A stretch of 33,621 nt of DNA from Gammaproteobacteria bacterium (GTDB lineage: Bacteria; Pseudomonadota; Gammaproteobacteria; Steroidobacterales; Steroidobacteraceae): assembly GCA_028293725.1 (NCBI GenBank), contig JAQGOE010000369.1, forward strand, positions 1-33,621, given 5' to 3'. Below the pieces are notes generated by a model. It searched no databases, had not been told where the DNA came from, and saw only the letters and a list, made by a program, of their open reading frames with translations. Shown piece after piece: positions 18,568 to 28,480 of the stretch (position 1 is the first letter of the stretch; every line of letters starts with the position of its first letter). Made by a program: the position numbers and the translations under genes.

Positions 18568-18954
18568 CTGGTCCCGGATCTCTTCCAGCAACTGCTCGGA
18601 GCGGGTGGGCGGCGGCGGGGCGGCGGCCGGCGCGGCCGCGGGTGGCCGCTTGAGGCGGTTGACGCCCTTGATGATGAGGAACAACACGAGCGCAATGATC
18701 AGGAACTCGAAGATTGTCTGAATGAAGGCGCCGTAGCGCCAGAGCACATCCTTGCCCTTCGCGTCGTGTCCGATCGCCACCGCGAGATCCGTGAAATTCA
18801 CGTTGCCGATGACGAGACCCAACGGCGGCATGACGACGTCGCCGACGAGGGAGGCCACGATCTTGCCAAAGGCGGCGCCGATCACGACACCGACCGCGAG
18901 GTCGATGACGTTACCCTTCATCGCGAATTCTTTGAATTCTGACCCGAGACTCAT
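18553..18954 (-). CDS. mscL: Large-conductance mechanosensitive channel
   Basis: Inner-membrane pentameric channel that opens under hypo-osmotic shock, 133 aa. The N-terminus [15 protein letters not shown] is the amphipathic S1 helix, followed by TM1 ([13 protein letters not shown]), the periplasmic loop and TM2 (about 72-95). An Ala/Pro-rich linker leads to the C-terminal coiled helix ([12 protein letters not shown]). The start at 18954 has GGGAG 7 nt upstream; an ATG two codons earlier sits too close to it. Its frame stays open back to the rplQ stop, but those residues do not fit MscL. Confidence 0.97.
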   Translation of the reverse strand: MSLGSEFKEFAMKGNVIDLAVGVVIGAAFGKIVASLVGDVVMPPLGLVIGNVNFTDLAVAIGHDAKGKDVLWRYGAFIQTIFEFLIIALVLFLIIKGVNRLKRPPAAAPAAAPPPPTRSEQLLEEIRDQLAKR

Positions 18955-19030
18955 GCGCATTCTCCCGTTGCGCAGGCGGTTGCCTGCCCCGATTTGGCCG
19001 GCCGCGGGGCCAGCGTCGATGTTGGGCGGC

Positions 19031-19059
19031 AATGTACGGGAGCTAGACCAAAGGCGCAA
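19031..19059 (-). promoter_or_regulatory. Candidate mscL promoter
   Basis: On the minus strand, TTGCGC (19054-19059) and TACATT (19031-19036) are 17 bp apart, about 76 bp before the mscL start. The -35 element lies in one arm of the terminator-like hairpin at 19054-19084. Confidence 0.3.
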
Positions 19060-19084
19060 ACGGAGCTTCAGGCCCCGTTCGCGC
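19054..19084 (-). terminator. Hairpin in the rplQ-mscL spacer (likely alpha-operon terminator)
   Basis: On the minus strand, GCGCGAACGG pairs with CCGTTTGCGC over 10 bp with one G-U pair and an 11-nt loop (19054-19063 with 19075-19084). CCTTTGGTCT follows. A second hairpin closer to rplQ (19108-19127, GGCG and CCCGATCGGG core) is followed by TTT. One or both probably end the ribosomal superoperon. Confidence 0.5.
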
Positions 19085-19136
19085 TTGGGAGTCGAATTTT
19101 CTGGAAAGGCGACCCGATCGGGCCGCCCGCAAAACA

Positions 19137-19649
19137 TCAGGCCGCGGCGGCCTTCTTCTTCCGAGTCTTCTTCGGAGCGGCCTCGGCGGCGGCGCTCTCA
19201 TCGGGAGCAGCGGCTTCGGTCTTCTTCTTAGCGCGCTTCTTCTTCGCACCGCCCTCGTCAGCCACAGGAGCAGCCTCAACGCCTACGGGCGCCGGGCGAT
19301 CCACGAGCTGCATGAGTGCCATGTCGGCAGAGTCACCCGGACGGGGCATCATGCGCAGGATGCGCGTATATCCACCCGGACGGGCCCGGAAGCGGGAGCC
19401 CAGGTCACTGAACAGCTTCTCGACCACCTCGGCATCGCGCAGGCGGGCGAAGGCCAGGCGGCGGTTCGCCTCGCTGTCCTTCTTCGCGAGCGTAATGAGC
19501 GGCTCGACGACCCGGCGCAATTCCTTCGCCTTGGGGACCGTGGTCCGGATCGTTTCGTGACGGAGCAACGAAACGCTCATGTTGCGCAGCATCGCGTGAC
19601 GATGCGAGCTGTTACGCGAGAGTTGCCGCCCGCTGAGATGGTGACGCAT
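19137..19649 (-). CDS. rplQ: 50S ribosomal protein L17 with long basic tail
   Basis: bL17 of the large subunit near the peptide exit tunnel. The core ([13 protein letters not shown] to about residue 118) is canonical. The protein is 170 aa against 127 in E. coli: residues 119-170 form an Ala/Glu/Lys tail with basic clusters K-K-K-R-A-K-K-K (136-143) and K-K-T-R-K-K-K (160-166). This looks like a low-complexity rRNA-binding extension. It is the last gene of the superoperon, 130 nt after rpoA, with an AAGGG ribosome binding site. Confidence 0.98.
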   Translation of the reverse strand: MRHHLSGRQLSRNSSHRHAMLRNMSVSLLRHETIRTTVPKAKELRRVVEPLITLAKKDSEANRRLAFARLRDAEVVEKLFSDLGSRFRARPGGYTRILRMMPRPGDSADMALMQLVDRPAPVGVEAAPVADEGGAKKKRAKKKTEAAAPDESAAAEAAPKKTRKKKAAAA

Positions 19650-19690
19650 ATAAAACCCTTAGATCTTCTGACTGCTCCGCTAGTGCAACC

Positions 19691-19756
19691 CTTGCATCAG
19701 TGCAAGCGTTAGGCGCCAGCGGTGGTGTCGAGCGGGCGCGAGCCTGAATGGCCCGC
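19691..19756 (-). other. Hairpins in the rpoA-rplQ spacer
   Basis: The 130-nt spacer contains CTTGCA/TGCAAG (19691-19706, 4-nt loop), flanked by AAC/GTT pairing outside a mismatch, and a GCGGGC/GCCCGC stem (19732-19737 with 19751-19756). No U-run follows on the minus strand. They may tune rpoA against rplQ expression or stabilise the mRNA end; this is inference. Confidence 0.3.
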
Positions 19757-19779
19757 GCCCCCCGAGCTCACTTTCAACT

Positions 19780-20784
19780 TTAGATTACGTCCCGCTCTTC
19801 GTCGTGCTTGAGACCCGCCGGCGGCCAGCCATCCAGGCGCATGCCCAGCATGAGACCGTGGCTCTGCAGCACTTCCTTGATCTCGGTGAGCGACTTCTTG
19901 CCCAGGTTTGGCGTCCGCAGCAGCTCGACTTCGGTCCGCTGCACGAGGTCACCGATGTAGTGAATGTTTTCCGCCTTGAGGCAGTTCGCGCTACGCACGG
20001 TGAGCTCGAGCTCGTCGACCGGGCGGAGCAGGATCGGGTCGAACTGCATCTCGGAGACCTTCGTGGCGGCCTCTTCCTCACCCTGCAGATCGACGAACAC
20101 CGACAGCTGGTCCTTCAGGATGCTACCGGCGCGACGGATGGCTTCCTCAGCGTCGATCGTACCGTTCGTCTCGATGTCGATGACGAGCTTATCGAGGTCG
20201 GTGCGCTGTTCCACGCGAGCCGCATCGACGGAGTACGTAACACGGCGGATGGGCGAGAACGACGCATCGAGCTGCAAACGGCCGATCGGGCGAGTCTGCT
20301 CTTCGAAAGCAACGCGTGAAGCGGCGGGGCGGTAACCACGTCCGCGCTCGACGCGCAGAGTCATGCTCAGCTCGCCAGCCTTCGTCAGGTTGGCGATCAC
20401 GAGATCCGGGTTCACGACGTCGATGTCGTGATCCGTCTGGATGTCGCCCGCCGTCACCGGGCCCGGGCCCTTCTTGTGGAGGCGCAGCTCGGCGCTGTCG
20501 CGCGAGTGCATGCGGAGGGCAACGGACTTCAGGTTCAACAGGATGTCGACCACGTCCTCCTGTACACCCTCGATGCTGGTGTATTCATGGAGTACGCCGT
20601 CGATCTCGACCTCGGTGATGGCGCTACCGGGCATCGACGAAAGCAACACACGACGGAGTGCGTTGCCGAGCGTGTGGCCAAAGCCCCGCTCGAACGGTTC
20701 AATGACGACGCGCGCCTGCCGAGGAGCAACGGGCTGCACCTTGACCACGCGGGGCTTCAAGAACTCGGTAATGGATCCCTGCAT
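19780..20784 (-). CDS. rpoA: DNA-directed RNA polymerase subunit alpha
   Basis: Alpha subunit that nucleates RNA polymerase assembly and contacts UP elements and activators, 334 aa. The alpha-NTD dimerisation region shows [20 protein letters not shown]. The alpha-CTD has the helix-hairpin-helix region [13 protein letters not shown] and [10 protein letters not shown]. The start [11 protein letters not shown] (20784) matches the family and has AAGGTG upstream; the frame is open further upstream but encodes unrelated residues. An unusually long 125-nt spacer separates it from rpsD. Confidence 0.99.
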   Translation of the reverse strand: MQGSITEFLKPRVVKVQPVAPRQARVVIEPFERGFGHTLGNALRRVLLSSMPGSAITEVEIDGVLHEYTSIEGVQEDVVDILLNLKSVALRMHSRDSAELRLHKKGPGPVTAGDIQTDHDIDVVNPDLVIANLTKAGELSMTLRVERGRGYRPAASRVAFEEQTRPIGRLQLDASFSPIRRVTYSVDAARVEQRTDLDKLVIDIETNGTIDAEEAIRRAGSILKDQLSVFVDLQGEEEAATKVSEMQFDPILLRPVDELELTVRSANCLKAENIHYIGDLVQRTEVELLRTPNLGKKSLTEIKEVLQSHGLMLGMRLDGWPPAGLKHDEERDVI

Positions 20785-20864
20785 TGCGGTTACACCTTGC
20801 CGGCTGCGCGACCGGCGATACGAACACCCAAACAAGAAAAACAATAGGCTCGAAAGAACGAACC

Positions 20865-20889
20865 TCGCGCCCACTCAATGGGGGCGCGA
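20865..20889 (-). terminator. Hairpin with U-rich tail between rpsD and rpoA
   Basis: Perfect 8-bp arms TCGCGCCC (20865-20872) and GGGCGCGA (20882-20889) enclose a 9-nt loop. On the minus strand GGTTCGTTCTTT follows. This resembles a leaky intrinsic terminator or attenuator placed 20 bp after the rpsD stop, which could set the ratio of ribosomal protein to RNA polymerase transcripts. Confidence 0.4.
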
Positions 20890-20909
20890 AGCATCAATCC
20901 CACACTCGA

Positions 20910-21533
20910 TTACTTCGAATACAACTCGACGACGAGGTTCTCGTTGATGTCGGGGAGGATGTCATCCCGGCTCGGAGCCGACTTGAACACCCCTCGGAAT
21001 TCCTTGTCGTTCACCTCGACCCACTCGGGGAGGCCGACCTGCTGCGCGATGCCCAGAGCCGCCGAAATGCGCAATTGCTTGCGCGACTTCTCGCGGATCT
21101 GCACCACGTCGCCCGCCTTCACCTGGTAGGACGCGATTGTCACGGCCTGCTCATTCACCGTGATGGACTTGTGGCTCACGAGCTGCCGGGCTTCGGCGCG
21201 CGTGGAGGCAAAGCCCATGCGGTACACGACGTTGTCGAGACGGCACTCGAGCAGCTTCAGCAGGTTCTCGCCGGTGGCGCCCGCCTTACGGGCCGCTTCG
21301 ACGTAATAGTTGCTGAACTGCCGCTCCAGAACGCCATACATACGACGCAGCTTCTGCTTCTCGCGCAGCTGCAGACCGTAATCGGACAAGCGCGTACGAC
21401 GCTCGCCCTTCACGCCACCCGGGGGCACCGTGAACTTGCACTTGTTTTCTAAGGGCTTAACGCCGCTTTTCAAGAAGAGGTCAGTGCCCTCGCGACGAGC
21501 GAGCTTGCACTTCGGACCAGTGTACCGCGCCAT
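20910..21533 (-). CDS. rpsD: 30S ribosomal protein S4
   Basis: uS4, primary 16S rRNA binder that initiates 30S assembly, 207 aa. The S4 RNA-binding domain is visible near residues 95-160 ([13 protein letters not shown] ... A-R-Q-L-V-S-H-K). The N-terminus lacks the full zinc knuckle, as in E. coli S4. In E. coli S4 is the translational repressor of the alpha operon; a matching site here could only lie in the short rpmJ-rpsM spacer. Confidence 0.99.
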   Translation of the reverse strand: MARYTGPKCKLARREGTDLFLKSGVKPLENKCKFTVPPGGVKGERRTRLSDYGLQLREKQKLRRMYGVLERQFSNYYVEAARKAGATGENLLKLLECRLDNVVYRMGFASTRAEARQLVSHKSITVNEQAVTIASYQVKAGDVVQIREKSRKQLRISAALGIAQQVGLPEWVEVNDKEFRGVFKSAPSRDDILPDINENLVVELYSK

Positions 21534-21547
21534 ATTCGTTCCTCGCC

Positions 21548-21973
21548 TTAGACCCGGCGCTTCTTGGGGGGACGGCAGCCGTTGTGGGGAATCGGCGTAA
21601 CGTCCGAGATGCTGGTGATCTTCAAACCGCAGTTGTTGAGCGCGCGGACCGCCGACTCACGTCCGGGGCCGGGGCCGCCGACGCGCACTTCGACGTTCTT
21701 CACGCCGTGCTCTTGAGCCGCATTGCCCGCCTTCTCGGCCGCGACCTGCGCGGCGAACGGCGTGCTCTTGCGGGAGCCGCGGAAACCACAACCGCCCGAG
21801 GTCGCCCAGGAAAGCGTGTTCCCCTGGCGATCGGTGATCGTGATGATCGTGTTGTTGAAGGAAGCGTGCACGTGCGCGATCGCGTCGAGCACATTCTTGC
21901 GCGCCTTCTTGGGCTTCTTGGCATTGGCAGCGTTGTTGTTCGCCGCCGCTGCGCCTTGCTTGTTATCAGCCAT
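21548..21973 (-). CDS. rpsK: 30S ribosomal protein S11
   Basis: uS11, platform protein of the small subunit, 141 aa against 129 in E. coli. The extra length is an N-terminal Ala/Asn-rich segment ([13 protein letters not shown]). The core then starts [18 protein letters not shown] and ends C-R-P-P-K-K-R-R-V, the conserved C-terminus. The gene lies 9 nt after rpsM and 14 nt before rpsD. Confidence 0.98.
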   Translation of the reverse strand: MADNKQGAAAANNNAANAKKPKKARKNVLDAIAHVHASFNNTIITITDRQGNTLSWATSGGCGFRGSRKSTPFAAQVAAEKAGNAAQEHGVKNVEVRVGGPGPGRESAVRALNNCGLKITSISDVTPIPHNGCRPPKKRRV

Positions 21974-21982
21974 GCTTAAACC

Positions 21983-22363
21983 TTATGCCTTGCCCGGCGG
22001 TGCATTGAGCTTCACTGCCTGCTTACGCGGGCCCTTGCGAGTGCGGGCGTTCGTGCGCGTGCGCTGTCCGCGCACCGGGAGCCCGCGGCGGTGCCGGATG
22101 CCACGGTACGAGCCGAGGTCCATCAACCGCTTGATATTCATGGAGACTTCACGACGCAGGTCGCCTTCCACCGCGAACTTCGCAATCTGCGAGCGGATGG
22201 CGTTTACCTCGGTCTCGGTGAGGTCCTTCACCTTCGTATGCGGGTTTACGCCCGCACCTTCACAGGCGGCCTTCGCGCGAGCGTTGCCCACACCGTAAAT
22301 GTGCGTGAGCCCGACCCACGCGTGCTTGTTCATCGGGATATTGATGCCCGCGATACGTGCCAT
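21983..22363 (-). CDS. rpsM: 30S ribosomal protein S13
   Basis: uS13 of the 30S head, which forms inter-subunit bridges and contacts the P-site tRNA, 126 aa (118 in E. coli). The N-terminus is [10 protein letters not shown]. The signature [18 protein letters not shown] is intact and followed by a slightly extended Lys-containing tail. It is the first gene of the alpha segment, 74 nt after rpmJ. Confidence 0.98.
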   Translation of the reverse strand: MARIAGINIPMNKHAWVGLTHIYGVGNARAKAACEGAGVNPHTKVKDLTETEVNAIRSQIAKFAVEGDLRREVSMNIKRLMDLGSYRGIRHRRGLPVRGQRTRTNARTRKGPRKQAVKLNAPPGKA

Positions 22364-22383
22364 TGCTTTACTTTCCCGTGAGA

Positions 22384-22408
22384 CCGCGCGAAAAAACGCG
22401 GCATTCTA
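22384..22408 (-). promoter_or_regulatory. Candidate alpha-operon promoter and hairpin
   Basis: The 74-nt rpmJ-rpsM spacer has a TAGAAT -10 box (22403-22408, minus strand) preceded by AT-rich DNA but no good -35 element. Just downstream is a small CCGCG/CGCGG hairpin (22384-22388 with 22397-22401) with a T-rich loop. E. coli also has an alpha-operon promoter at this boundary. Confidence 0.35.
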
Positions 22409-22437
22409 CTTGAAAACGACTAAAAATCATCTAGCAA

Positions 22438-22554
22438 TCAGCCCTGACGCTGCTTATGACGCAGGTCCGACGAGCAGATGACGTAGACGATGCGCCGGCG
22501 GCGCACGATCTTGCAGTTCTTGCAGATCTTCTTAACCGATGGACGAACTTTCAT
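22438..22554 (-). CDS. rpmJ: 50S ribosomal protein L36
   Basis: bL36, 38 aa, starting [14 protein letters not shown] and ending H-K-Q-R-Q-G. The zinc ligands of the C+ type are present: Cys11, Cys14, Cys27 and His33. The start is 3 nt after the secY stop, the usual position in the spc operon. Confidence 0.98.
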   Translation of the reverse strand: MKVRPSVKKICKNCKIVRRRRIVYVICSSDLRHKQRQG

Positions 22555-22557
22555 AAA

Positions 22558-23910
22558 TTACCCACCCGAGCCCTGCCGGCCGTAGCCGAGCAAATTGGCC
22601 TTCTTGAGAAGGCCGGGATAGTGATGCGACATCATGTGCGCCTGGAGCTGCGACATGAAATCCATCACCACCACCACGACGATCAGCAGCGACGTTCCGC
22701 CGAAATGGAACGGCACGCCTTGCGAGGAAACCAGGATCTCCGGCAGCAGGCAGACCGCGGTGACATACAGGGCGCCCCACAACGTCAGGCGCGTCAGCAC
22801 CTTGTCGATGTAGTCGCCGGTCTGCTGTCCTGGGCGGATGCCGGGAATGAAGGCGTTCGACTTCTTCAGATTGTCAGCCGTATCGCGGGCATTGAAGACC
22901 AGCGCGGTATAGAAGAAGCAGAAGAAAATGATCAGCAGGGCGTAAATCACCAGGTGCAGCGGCTGGCCATACCCCAGCGCCGCGGCGATATTCTGCATGG
23001 TGGAGGCCAACGGACCTTCCGCGTTCGCCCCAAAGAAGCTCGCCAGCGTGGCCGGAAAGAGCAGCAGGCTCGAAGCGAAAATGGGCGGAATCACGCCGGA
23101 CATGTTGAGCTTGAACGGCAAGTGGCTGCTCTGGCCCGCGTACATGCGGCGACCGACCTGGCGTTTGGCGTAGTTCACCGTGATACGGCGCTGCGCACGC
23201 TCGACGAACACCACGAACGCCGTGGTACCCAGCACGAGGATGACCAGCAGCAGCGCAAACGGCCCCTGCATTTCGCCGCTGTTCACCGCCTCGGCGGTGC
23301 TGCCGATGGCGCCCGGTAGACCCGCGACGATACCAGCCAGAATGATCATGGAAATACCGTTGCCGACGCCGCGCTCGGTAATCTGCTCACCGAGCCACAT
23401 CAGGAACAGCGTGCCGGTAGCCATCGTGATCGTGGCGACGAACAGGAACTGCCAGCCCGCGACCACCGTCATACCGCCCTTCACCAACGCGCTGGCGGCA
23501 GCGAACGATTGGAATGCGGCCAGAATTACGGTTCCGTAGCGGGTGTACTCCGTCATCTTGCGCCGGCCCGACTCGCCCTCTTTGCGCAGCTCCATGAGCG
23601 ACGGAACGACCATCGACATCATCTGGATGATGATCGAGGCCGAGATGTAGGGCATCACGCCCATGGCGAAAATCGACAGGCGCGAGAGCGCACCGCCCGA
23701 GAACATGTTCACGATGCCCAGGATGGTGTTCGACTGGTCCGAGAAGAACCGCGCCACCTGCGCCGGGTCAATGCCGGGGACGGGAATGAACGTCCCGATC
23801 CGGTAGACGACCAGCGCACCGATCAGAAACAGCAGCCGATTGCGAATCTCCCCAAAACGGGCAGCGTCGCCGAAAGCAGCAGCAGGATTGGTGAGTGTGT
23901 TGGTCGCCAC
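22558..23910 (-). CDS. secY: Protein translocase subunit SecY
   Basis: Pore-forming subunit of the SecYEG channel in the inner membrane, 450 aa (443 in E. coli). About ten hydrophobic segments are visible. The start region has [25 protein letters not shown], and the plug region [24 protein letters not shown] follows. It lies 39 nt after rplO, inside the spc segment as in most bacteria. Confidence 0.99.
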   Translation of the reverse strand: MATNTLTNPAAAFGDAARFGEIRNRLLFLIGALVVYRIGTFIPVPGIDPAQVARFFSDQSNTILGIVNMFSGGALSRLSIFAMGVMPYISASIIIQMMSMVVPSLMELRKEGESGRRKMTEYTRYGTVILAAFQSFAAASALVKGGMTVVAGWQFLFVATITMATGTLFLMWLGEQITERGVGNGISMIILAGIVAGLPGAIGSTAEAVNSGEMQGPFALLLVILVLGTTAFVVFVERAQRRITVNYAKRQVGRRMYAGQSSHLPFKLNMSGVIPPIFASSLLLFPATLASFFGANAEGPLASTMQNIAAALGYGQPLHLVIYALLIIFFCFFYTALVFNARDTADNLKKSNAFIPGIRPGQQTGDYIDKVLTRLTLWGALYVTAVCLLPEILVSSQGVPFHFGGTSLLIVVVVVMDFMSQLQAHMMSHHYPGLLKKANLLGYGRQGSGG

Positions 23911-23949
23911 GTGTGTCTAGGTATCGGTTAGGACTGAGGGTGTAACGCG

Positions 23950-24384
23950 TCAGGCCTCGAGTTTACCGCCGGCCGCTTCGATCGCCGCCAGCGCACCCTT
24001 GGTCGCCATGACGCCCTTGAGCGTAACGGCCCTTTCGATCTTGCCGGAGAGCACCACCTTGGCCTTCTCCGCGAACACCGGAATCACACCGGCCTTCTTG
24101 AGCGCCTCGAGATCGATCACGTCGCCCTTGATCTTGCCGAGCTCGCTCAGCATGACTTCGGCACGGCTGCTCGCCATCTTCGAGCGGAAACCGACCTTCG
24201 GCATCCGGCGCTGAATGGGCATCTGGCCGCCTTCGAAGCCGACCTTGTGGTAGCCACCCTTACGGGCGCGCTGTCCCTTGGTACCGCGGCCGCAGGTCTT
24301 ACCCTGGCCGGCGGATGCACCGCGACCCACGCGCAAGCGAACACGCTTGGAGCCGGGGGCAGGCTTTAATGTCTTGAGCAGCAT
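23950..24384 (-). CDS. rplO: 50S ribosomal protein L15
   Basis: uL15, late-assembly protein of the large subunit, 144 aa, the same length as in E. coli. The Gly/Arg-rich N-terminal extension ([20 protein letters not shown]) reaches into 23S rRNA. The C-terminal globular part carries the conserved V-I-P-V region. It starts 5 nt after rpmD. Confidence 0.98.
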   Translation of the reverse strand: MLLKTLKPAPGSKRVRLRVGRGASAGQGKTCGRGTKGQRARKGGYHKVGFEGGQMPIQRRMPKVGFRSKMASSRAEVMLSELGKIKGDVIDLEALKKAGVIPVFAEKAKVVLSGKIERAVTLKGVMATKGALAAIEAAGGKLEA

Positions 24385-24389
24385 GATAT

Positions 24390-24581
24390 TTAGGCGCCCT
24401 TCTCTACTTTCAACAAGTGCACCGCTTTGTTGATCATCCCCAGGTTTTCCGGGGTGCCAGCAACCACGACGCTCTGGTGAATCCTGCGCAGGCCGAGGCC
24501 GCGCGCCGAGGCCGCGATGTTCGCGAGCTGCCCGTGCAGGCTCCTGACCAGCGTGACCTTGTATTGGCTCTTGTCCGCCAT
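24390..24581 (-). CDS. rpmD: 50S ribosomal protein L30
   Basis: uL30, 63 aa (59 in E. coli). Recognised by [19 protein letters not shown] and the [10 protein letters not shown] segment. It is a small peripheral protein that binds 23S rRNA domain II. It lies between rpsE (6 nt) and rplO (5 nt). Confidence 0.97.
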   Translation of the reverse strand: MADKSQYKVTLVRSLHGQLANIAASARGLGLRRIHQSVVVAGTPENLGMINKAVHLLKVEKGA

Positions 24582-24587
24582 GATGCG

Positions 24588-25094
24588 TTAACCCGTAATC
24601 TCTTCGAGCGTCTTGCCACGCTTCGCGGCGATATCGTCGGGTGAGCGGATCAGCGACAGGGCACTGATCGTCGCGCGCACGACGTTGATCGGGTTACGCG
24701 AGCCGTAGCTCTTCGCGAGCACGTTGCGAACACCGGCGCACTCGAGCACCGCGCGCATGCCGCCACCGGCGATGACGCCCGTACCGTCAGAAGCGGGCTG
24801 CATGTACACGCGTGTCGCGCCCTGAAATCCTCTGATCGCGTAGTGCAGCGTTTCGTTCCGCAACGACACGTTGATCATGTTCTTGCGGGCCTGCGCCATC
24901 GCCTTCGAGATCGCCACCGGCACTTCGCGTGCTTTGCCGAAGCCGTAGCCGACTCGACCCGCGCCATCGCCCACGACGGTCAGGGCCGTGAAGCCGAACT
25001 GACGGCCGCCCTTGACGACCTTCGCGGTGCGGTTGACTGCGACGAGTTTCTCTACGAACTCATCCGCCGACTGGCCTTTTTCCGGTCTCGCCAT
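24588..25094 (-). CDS. rpsE: 30S ribosomal protein S5
   Basis: uS5, involved in decoding fidelity and mRNA helicase activity at the entry channel, 168 aa. The double-stranded-RNA-binding-like N-domain ([18 protein letters not shown]) is followed by the second domain with [10 protein letters not shown] and [12 protein letters not shown]. Length and position match the family. Confidence 0.98.
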   Translation of the reverse strand: MARPEKGQSADEFVEKLVAVNRTAKVVKGGRQFGFTALTVVGDGAGRVGYGFGKAREVPVAISKAMAQARKNMINVSLRNETLHYAIRGFQGATRVYMQPASDGTGVIAGGGMRAVLECAGVRNVLAKSYGSRNPINVVRATISALSLIRSPDDIAAKRGKTLEEITG

Positions 25095-25110
25095 ATGTCT
25101 TACCTAACCT

Positions 25111-25470
25111 TTAGAACTCGAGACCCGCTTCGCGGGCCGCATCCGCGAGCGCTTTCACGCGCCCGTGGTATTGGAAACCGGCGCGGTCGAAAGCCACCTT
25201 GCTCACGCCGGCGGCCTTGCTGCGCTCGGCAATGGCACGGCCGACGGCCTTCGCCGCCTCGACGTTGCCCGTTCCTTTCAAACCTTCGCGAACCTTCTCC
25301 TGCACGGTAGAGGCCGCGGCGATCACTTTCGCTCCGCCCGCATCCGTCACCTGCGCATAGATGTGCTGCGCGGAACGGTGGATGGTCAGGCGCGCGACGC
25401 CCAACGTGCGGATGTGCGCACGGGTCTTCACGGCGCGCCGCAGACGGCGCTCTTTCTTCGTGGTGATCAT
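25111..25470 (-). CDS. rplR: 50S ribosomal protein L18
   Basis: uL18, binds 5S rRNA in the central protuberance together with L5, 119 aa. Conserved [15 protein letters not shown] and the C-terminal [17 protein letters not shown] are present. The ATG overlaps the rplF stop by 4 nt (ATGA), so translation is coupled. Confidence 0.98.
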   Translation of the reverse strand: MITTKKERRLRRAVKTRAHIRTLGVARLTIHRSAQHIYAQVTDAGGAKVIAAASTVQEKVREGLKGTGNVEAAKAVGRAIAERSKAAGVSKVAFDRAGFQYHGRVKALADAAREAGLEF

Positions 25471-25997
25471 TTCTTCTTCCCTTCTTTAAGGGCGATCTTC
25501 TCACCCGCGTACTTCACACCCTTGCCCTTGTAGGGCTCGGGCGGGCGGATGTCGCGGATCTCAGCGGCTATCTGGCCGACCTTCTGGCGATCGATGCCCT
25601 TGATGATGATCTCGGTCACCGTCGGCACTTCGATCGTGATGCCTTCGGGAATCGCGAAGACCACCGGATGCGAGAAGCCGAGCGTCAGATTCAACGCCTT
25701 GCCCTGGACGGCCGCACGATAACCGACGCCGACGAGCTCGAGCTTCTTCTCGTAGCCCTTCGTGACACCGACGACCATGTTGGCGATATGCGCGCGCGTC
25801 GCGCCGGCCTGGGTGCGACCGATGCCCGGATCCGTGTACTTGATCTCGAGGTGCTTGTCGGCCTGCACGACCGTCACACCCCGGGTCAACGGGACGCTCA
25901 GGGAGCCCTTGGCGCCTTTGATGGTCACCGACTCCGCCGCAATGGTCGCGGTCACGCCTTGCGGCAGATCGACCGGAGCTTTGGCTATTCTGGACAT
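25467..25997 (-). CDS. rplF: 50S ribosomal protein L6
   Basis: uL6, two-domain protein near the factor-binding site, 176 aa (177 in E. coli). Start [12 protein letters not shown] with a GGAAG ribosome binding site; the frame stays open upstream into rpsH but that part is not L6. The C-terminal signature [11 protein letters not shown] is intact. Confidence 0.98.
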   Translation of the reverse strand: MSRIAKAPVDLPQGVTATIAAESVTIKGAKGSLSVPLTRGVTVVQADKHLEIKYTDPGIGRTQAGATRAHIANMVVGVTKGYEKKLELVGVGYRAAVQGKALNLTLGFSHPVVFAIPEGITIEVPTVTEIIIKGIDRQKVGQIAAEIRDIRPPEPYKGKGVKYAGEKIALKEGKKK

Positions 25998-26013
25998 GAA
26001 AAGATCTTCCCGG

Positions 26014-26409
26014 TTACGCCACGATGCACAGGACTTCGCCGCCCTGTCCGATCGCACGCGCCTGCTTGTCCGTCATCACGCCTTTGGGCGTGGAGACGAT
26101 CACCGTACCCATCCCGCCCAGAACCTTCGGCAGCTCGTCCTTGCCGCGGTAGATCCGCAGGCCTGGCCGGCTGACGCGCTCGATGCGGTCGATGACGGGA
26201 CGTCCCTCGAAATACTTCAATCCGATTGTGAGCGTCGGCTTCACGCTGTCGGCATCGAGGCGGTAGTCCGCGATGTAGCCCTCGTCCTTCAGCACCTTGA
26301 CGACGGCCGTCTTCAGCTTGGAGGAAGCGAGCTTCACTTCGGGCTTACCCGCGGTCTGTCCGTTGCGGATGCGAGTCAACAGATCGGCAATGGGGTCGGT
26401 CATGCTCAT
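26014..26409 (-). CDS. rpsH: 30S ribosomal protein S8
   Basis: uS8, binds the central domain of 16S rRNA, 131 aa. Start [17 protein letters not shown] parallels the E. coli start (M-S-M-Q-D-P), so the first of two close ATGs is chosen. The C-terminal [13 protein letters not shown] motif is conserved. In E. coli S8 represses the spc operon at the rplN-rplE boundary; here that region has tightly packed starts. Confidence 0.98.
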   Translation of the reverse strand: MSMTDPIADLLTRIRNGQTAGKPEVKLASSKLKTAVVKVLKDEGYIADYRLDADSVKPTLTIGLKYFEGRPVIDRIERVSRPGLRIYRGKDELPKVLGGMGTVIVSTPKGVMTDKQARAIGQGGEVLCIVA

Positions 26410-26419
26410 ACGGCGTTCC

Positions 26420-26725
26420 TCACCAGCTCGCCTTTGCGAGGCCCGGAATCTCGCCGCGATTCGCGACTTCGCGAATCTTCACACGCGACAGGCCAAATTT
26501 CCGATAAACGCCGCGTGAGCGGCCCGTGATGGCACAGCGATTCCGCTGCCGCGAAGCACTGGCATCCCGAGGCTGCTTCTGCAGCTTGATCTGCGCCTTC
26601 TCGCGCTCCTCGGGTGATGTGTCCGGGCTGCGAATCAGCTCTTTGAGCTGCGCACGCTTTGCCGCATATTGTTTCACGATCTTGGCGCGACGTTTTTCGC
26701 GCTCGACCATGTTTGTCTTCGCCAT
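26420..26725 (-). CDS. rpsN: 30S ribosomal protein S14, zinc-free type
   Basis: uS14 of the 30S head, 101 aa, the long form without the zinc CxxC pair. The conserved end is [19 protein letters not shown] followed by G-L-A-K-A-S-W. Length equals the E. coli protein. Confidence 0.98.
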   Translation of the reverse strand: MAKTNMVEREKRRAKIVKQYAAKRAQLKELIRSPDTSPEEREKAQIKLQKQPRDASASRQRNRCAITGRSRGVYRKFGLSRVKIREVANRGEIPGLAKASW

Positions 26726-26743
26726 AGCCGTCTAGATTCCTAC

Positions 26744-27283
26744 TTACTTCCGGAAAGGGAAGTTGAAAGCCTCGAGCAGCGCTCGGCCGTGACGGTTATC
26801 GGTCGCCGTCGTGGTTATCGTGATATCCATGCCCCGGATCTGATCGATCTGGTCGTATTGGATTTCCGGGAAAATAATCTGTTCCTTCACGCCCATGCTG
26901 TAGTTGCCCTGGCCGTCGAAGGAGCGCGCGGGCACGCCACGAAAGTCGCGGATACGTGGCATCGCGATGCTGATGAGCCGGTCGAGGAACTCGTACATCC
27001 GAGCGCCCCGCAACGTCACCTTGCAACCGATCGCCAGACCCTCGCGGATCTTGAACGACGCGATCGCCTTGCGCGACTTGGTGATGAGCGGCTTCTGTCC
27101 CGAGATCTTGGTGAGATCCGCGACGGCTGCGTCCATCACTTTCTTATCCGCGACCGCCTCGCCGACGCCCATATTGATCGTGATCTTGGTGATCTTGGGA
27201 ATCTGCATCGGATTGTCGATCTTGAGATCGGCCTTCAATTTCGGCACGACCGTCTCGCGGTAATACTTCTGTAGCCTGACCAT
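26744..27283 (-). CDS. rplE: 50S ribosomal protein L5
   Basis: uL5, central-protuberance protein that binds 5S rRNA and touches the P-site tRNA, 179 aa as in E. coli. The signature [13 protein letters not shown] and the [14 protein letters not shown] segment are clear; the protein ends A-F-N-F-P-F-R-K. It lies 24 nt after rplX. Confidence 0.98.
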   Translation of the reverse strand: MVRLQKYYRETVVPKLKADLKIDNPMQIPKITKITINMGVGEAVADKKVMDAAVADLTKISGQKPLITKSRKAIASFKIREGLAIGCKVTLRGARMYEFLDRLISIAMPRIRDFRGVPARSFDGQGNYSMGVKEQIIFPEIQYDQIDQIRGMDITITTTATDNRHGRALLEAFNFPFRK

Positions 27284-27307
27284 AGTTTCTACCTAGGCGA
27301 GCGACGC

Positions 27308-27628
27308 TTACGCGTCGATCATCTCTCCATTCGATTTGAAGAAGCGCACCTTCTTGCCATCGGTGAGCGTCTTGAACCCGATCCGGTCCGCCGTCTTCTC
27401 GCCCGGGTTCCAGATCGCGATCTTCGAGATATTCAGCGGCAACGTCTTCTCGATGATGCCGCCCTGCTTGTTCGCCTGCGGATTGGGCTTGGTGTGCTTC
27501 TTCGCGACGTTCACGCCCTCGACGAGCACACGGCCATCCGGAAACACCTGCAACACGGCGCCACGGCGCCCTTTGTCCTTACCGCTCAGCACGACCACCT
27601 GGTCGCCCTTGCGAATCTTGTTCGCCAT
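27308..27628 (-). CDS. rplX: 50S ribosomal protein L24
   Basis: uL24, assembly-initiator protein of the large subunit with a KOW motif (K-G-D-Q-V-V-V-L-S-G-K-D-K-G-R-R-G), 106 aa. The ATG at 27628 overlaps the rplN stop (TGATG); a GTG one codon earlier exists but is less likely. Confidence 0.98.
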   Translation of the reverse strand: MANKIRKGDQVVVLSGKDKGRRGAVLQVFPDGRVLVEGVNVAKKHTKPNPQANKQGGIIEKTLPLNISKIAIWNPGEKTADRIGFKTLTDGKKVRFFKSNGEMIDA

Positions 27629-27996
27629 CACAGCACCTCCGGCGCCAGGGAGATGATCTTCATGAACTGCACGTTGCGCAGCTCACGAGTCACGGGCCCG
27701 AAGATGCGCGTGCCGATGGGCTCGAGCTTAGTGGTGAGCAGCACCGCCGCGTTACCGTCGAAGCGGATCAGCGATCCGTCCGGACGCCGCACACCGTGAG
27801 CGGTACGGACGACGACGGCGTCATACACCTCGCCCTTCTTGACCTTCCCGCGGGGGATCGCGTCTATGACGCTCACCTTGATGACGTCGCCCACCGTCGC
27901 ATAACGACGCTTCGAGCCACCCAACACCTTGATGCACCTCAAGCTGCGTGCACCACTGTTGTCAGCGGCAGTCAATGTGGTTTGAAGCTGAATCAT
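27628..27996 (-). CDS. rplN: 50S ribosomal protein L14
   Basis: uL14, forms inter-subunit bridges and binds the silencing factor RsfS, 122 aa (E. coli 123). Start [17 protein letters not shown]. The ATG overlaps the rpsQ stop by 4 nt (ATGA), and the frame upstream of it belongs to no L14 sequence. Confidence 0.98.
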   Translation of the reverse strand: MIQLQTTLTAADNSGARSLRCIKVLGGSKRRYATVGDVIKVSVIDAIPRGKVKKGEVYDAVVVRTAHGVRRPDGSLIRFDGNAAVLLTTKLEPIGTRIFGPVTRELRNVQFMKIISLAPEVL

Positions 27997-28271
27997 GGGG
28001 CCGCCTTCTCCAGCACCTCGATGAGCTGCCAGGACTTGCGACGCGACATCGGGCGGCACGGCGCGATCTTCACCAGATCGCCGTCATGCGACTCGCCCTT
28101 CTCGTCGTGAGCCAGCAGCTTCGTGGTGCGACGGATGAACTTGCCGTACATGCCGTGTTTAACGAGGCGCTCGATTTCGACTGCCACCGTCTTCTGCATC
28201 TTGGTGCTCACGACGCGACCCGTGAGGGTGCGGGCACCTTTCGCTTCAACCTTACTTTCTTCCGCGCTCAC
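27993..28271 (-). CDS. rpsQ: 30S ribosomal protein S17
   Basis: uS17, primary binder of the 16S 5' domain with an OB fold, 92 aa (84 in E. coli). The core begins [16 protein letters not shown] after a short charged N-terminal extension. Both ends overlap neighbours by 4 nt. Confidence 0.98.
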   Translation of the reverse strand: MSAEESKVEAKGARTLTGRVVSTKMQKTVAVEIERLVKHGMYGKFIRRTTKLLAHDEKGESHDGDLVKIAPCRPMSRRKSWQLIEVLEKAAP

Positions 28272-28480
28272 TTCTTCTCTCCGGTGGCCGCCTTTAAGAC
28301 GACCTCGCGCTGCACGGTCTTGAGGCGCGCAATATTGCGGCGCACTTTCTGAAATTGGTCGGGTTTCGGCGCCTGGCCGGTAGCGCGCTGCATGCGCAGA
28401 GCAAACTGCTCCTTACGCATCTTCAGCAGCTCATCCGACAACTCGGCGGCCGACTTGCCCCGCAACTCTTTCGCGTCCAT
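28268..28480 (-). CDS. rpmC: 50S ribosomal protein L29
   Basis: uL29, at the peptide-exit site beside L23, 70 aa (63 in E. coli). Helical core [14 protein letters not shown] and the signature [11 protein letters not shown] are visible. The ATG overlaps the rplP stop by one base (TAATG). Confidence 0.97.
   Translation of the reverse strand: MDAKELRGKSAAELSDELLKMRKEQFALRMQRATGQAPKPDQFQKVRRNIARLKTVQREVVLKAATGEKK

Noticed and set aside
18955..19137. N-terminal extension of mscL back to the rplQ stop (TGATG overlap)
   Set aside because: The extra residues do not resemble MscL, whose short S1 helix must be N-terminal, and a good ribosome binding site marks the start at 18954. The span also holds terminator hairpins.
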